Assembly: GCA_017622635.1 (NCBI GenBank) | Contig: JAGAQS010000367.1 | Location: forward strand, 1 to 6,413 | Length of the DNA: 6,413 bases | Direction: 5' to 3' | Origin: Ruminococcus sp. | GTDB taxonomy: Bacteria; Bacillota; Clostridia; Oscillospirales; Ruminococcaceae | In this document: positions 6,179 through 6,413 of the stretch, one piece after another | How the letters are laid out: every line of letters begins with the position of its first letter | Numbering within the stretch: position 1 is the stretch's first letter | The notes under the pieces: generated by a model | The model's database searches: none | Told to the model about the DNA's origin: nothing | The model's input: the letters and a program-made list of their open reading frames with translations, nothing else | Translations under genes and position numbers: made by a program

Positions 6179-6413
6179 AAATCCGCACCTCCATTCAGAT
6201 TATCTTGTCCGACAGCATCACGCCGAAGCTGTCCGCAGGCTGCTTCAATGTCACTGCCGAGAGTTCGTCTGACGGTAGCGTTTATCCCCCGTTTGCCGAG
6301 TCTTTTCGCAAATTCGGCAACTCCTGCCCTCGCAGTTCTGTAATTTCTTTCTTTGATTTTATTAACGGGAATAAGGTTTACATGACAGTTCATACCCCTG
6401 AGCAGAACTGCCA
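6175..6413 (-). CDS. rlmN: C-terminal part of dual-specificity rRNA/tRNA adenine-C2 methyltransferase RlmN
   Basis: RlmN is a radical-SAM enzyme that methylates C2 of A2503 in 23S rRNA and A37 in some tRNAs. Only the last 78 codons lie in the window; the frame is open at base 6413, and the CX3CX2C cluster and the first catalytic cysteine are outside. The visible part is typical: [15 protein letters not shown], then [22 protein letters not shown]. The cysteine in AACGQL is the one that carries the methyl intermediate in E. coli RlmN (Cys355). The stop TGA (6175-6177) overlaps the TTG start of prpC, and the prpC ribosome binding site lies within the last codons of rlmN, so the two are coupled. 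rlmN directly precedes prpC in B. subtilis as well. Confidence 0.95.
   Translation of the reverse strand, partial: AVLLRGMNCHVNLIPVNKIKERNYRTARAGVAEFAKRLGKRGINATVRRTLGSDIEAACGQLRRDAVGQDNLNGGADF
6186..6192 (-). promoter_or_regulatory. Ribosome binding site deciding the TTG start of prpC
   Basis: GGAGGTG, a full anti-16S match, lies 7 bases before TTG at 6178 on the minus strand. It is inside the coding end of rlmN, where it encodes the Gly-Gly pair before the ADF terminus. The strong site likely offsets the weak TTG start codon. Confidence 0.85.

Overview
The window looks like chromosomal DNA from a low-to-mid GC, endospore-forming Firmicute. The best fit is a clostridial or Ruminococcus-like lineage. 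This rests on strong AGGAGG-type ribosome binding sites, mostly TAA stops, a Bacillus/Clostridium-type gene order and a spoVM-like micro-gene. The genus is an inference. No mobile element, CRISPR array or tRNA/rRNA gene is visible.

Left part, plus strand (1-1479): the last 71 codons of a gene whose C-terminus resembles an extended-SDR (NAD-dependent epimerase/dehydratase) protein. Thirteen bases later comes complete tyrS (tyrosyl-tRNA synthetase), which ends at a strong hairpin-plus-T-tract terminator (1451-1479).

Right part, minus strand (6413 down to 1482): a tightly packed gene string in the order rlmN (C-terminal part only), prpC (PP2C phosphatase), prkC (PASTA Ser/Thr kinase), rsgA (ribosome-assembly GTPase), thiN (thiamine pyrophosphokinase) and spoVM (27-codon sporulation peptide). 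This is the B. subtilis order rlmN-prpC-prkC-rsgA-rpe-thiN-spoVM with rpe missing. Three of the junctions overlap at start and stop codons: TTGA for rlmN/prpC, TAATG for prkC/rsgA and ATGA for rsgA/thiN. That points to one mRNA with translational coupling. The two gene sets converge on the hairpin at 1451-1476, which can serve both strands.

How the genes relate: PrkC and PrpC form the usual opposing kinase/phosphatase pair, with PASTA domains outside the cell sensing the wall. RsgA and RlmN act on the ribosome. ThiN makes the cofactor thiamine diphosphate. SpoVM acts at the forespore membrane during sporulation. In B. subtilis RsgA (CpgA) is a reported PrkC substrate, so their adjacency may be functional.

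The points most worth a second look are the spoVM micro-gene with a hairpin touching its Shine-Dalgarno, the long C-terminal extension of PrkC (Pro/Thr linker plus aromatic tail), the loss of rpe, and the start-codon arrangements. The window is otherwise ordinary housekeeping DNA, and I see no wholly new system in it.
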